Source: Bacillus sp. J33 (lineage in GTDB: Bacteria > Bacillota > Bacilli > Bacillales > Cytobacillaceae). From it: 46,068 bases of DNA. The position numbers were made by a program, and so were the translations under genes. The stretch lies in the NCBI RefSeq assembly GCF_000518885.1, contig NZ_JAEL01000043.1, forward strand, positions 1 to 46,068, in the 5' to 3' direction. Shown here in pieces: positions 46,013-46,068 of the stretch. The notes under the pieces are model-generated. The model saw nothing but the letters and a program-made list of their open reading frames with translations, had not been told where the DNA came from and made no database searches. Every line of letters starts with the position of its first letter. Position 1 is the stretch's first letter.

Positions 46013-46068
46013 AGTTTTTCTTAAAAAGAAATATACCAAAGGAAGATTAGCTTTTCTGGTTTAAAAAA

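Noticed and set aside
1..46068. CRISPR arrays, tRNA/rRNA genes, prophage or complete insertion sequences
   Set aside because: No regularly spaced direct repeats, cloverleaf, rRNA segment or transposase/integrase domain was seen by reading; the dispersed repeats are irregularly spaced and intergenic.

Overview
The window is chromosomal DNA from a low-GC Gram-positive endospore former of the Bacillaceae. Three things support this: spo0A is present, most starts follow strong AGGAGG-type ribosome sites with frequent GTG/TTG initiation, and the gene order closely follows the Bacillus subtilis spo0A-bkd-art-yqj region. A Cytobacillus/Mesobacillus-like bacterium is my guess; the species cannot be fixed from the sequence. 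I see no rRNA, tRNA, CRISPR array or intact insertion sequence. The window is dominated by conserved core metabolism rather than by an island.

Layout. 1-480: gene-poor, with a long imperfect hairpin and the possible tail of an unidentified ORF. 484-4100: iron-sulfur proteins (YqkB-like HesB protein, CDGSH protein), a small unknown protein whose tail lies in an intergenic repeat, then the SOS cassette yolD-like/uvrX with two LexA boxes, and a yqzH-like gene with an in-frame stop at codon 3. 4195-11900: SDR (yqjQ), MBL hydrolase (yqjP), proline T-box plus proI, a membrane glycosyltransferase, namA, and an NSS amino-acid transporter behind its own T-box (probable Phe specifier). 11938-17049: phosphohistidine phosphatase, rnz, zwf and gndA (oxidative pentose phosphate pathway). 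17207-24714: dinB (Pol IV), a CheW protein, an M20 peptidase, carboxyltransferase yqjD plus methylmalonyl-CoA epimerase, a 31-aa Prli42-like membrane peptide, an L,D-transpeptidase and yqjA. 24809-27068: artPQR amino-acid ABC transporter. 27250-33105: brxB, then meaB-mutB-mutA. 33324-43857: branched-chain keto-acid operon ptb-bcd-buk-lpdV-bkdAA-bkdAB-bkdB under a sigma-54 promoter, with its activator gene bkdR. 44014-46068: yqzF, yycC and spo0A.

Metabolic logic. The bkd cluster deaminates and oxidatively decarboxylates Val/Ile/Leu to branched acyl-CoAs, and Ptb/Buk can recover ATP from them. Val and Ile carbon ends partly in propionyl-CoA. The neighbouring mutA/mutB/meaB, the epimerase and the YqjD-type carboxyltransferase supply most of the propionyl-CoA to succinyl-CoA route; biotin carboxylase/carrier subunits are not in the window.

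The most interesting regulatory structures are: (i) a candidate BkdR enhancer (ATTGCA-N10-TGCAAT) at the bkdR stop codon, upstream of a perfect -24/-12 promoter; (ii) a T-box with a probable Phe specifier controlling an NSS transporter; (iii) an SOS promoter with one LexA box in its spacer and one just downstream; (iv) an orphan plus-strand terminator and possible small RNA between brxB and meaB; (v) a dispersed 150-250 bp repeat family that has entered a T-box leader and an SOS operon, with a different repeat supplying the tail of a small protein. I did not find a convincing wholly new multi-gene system.
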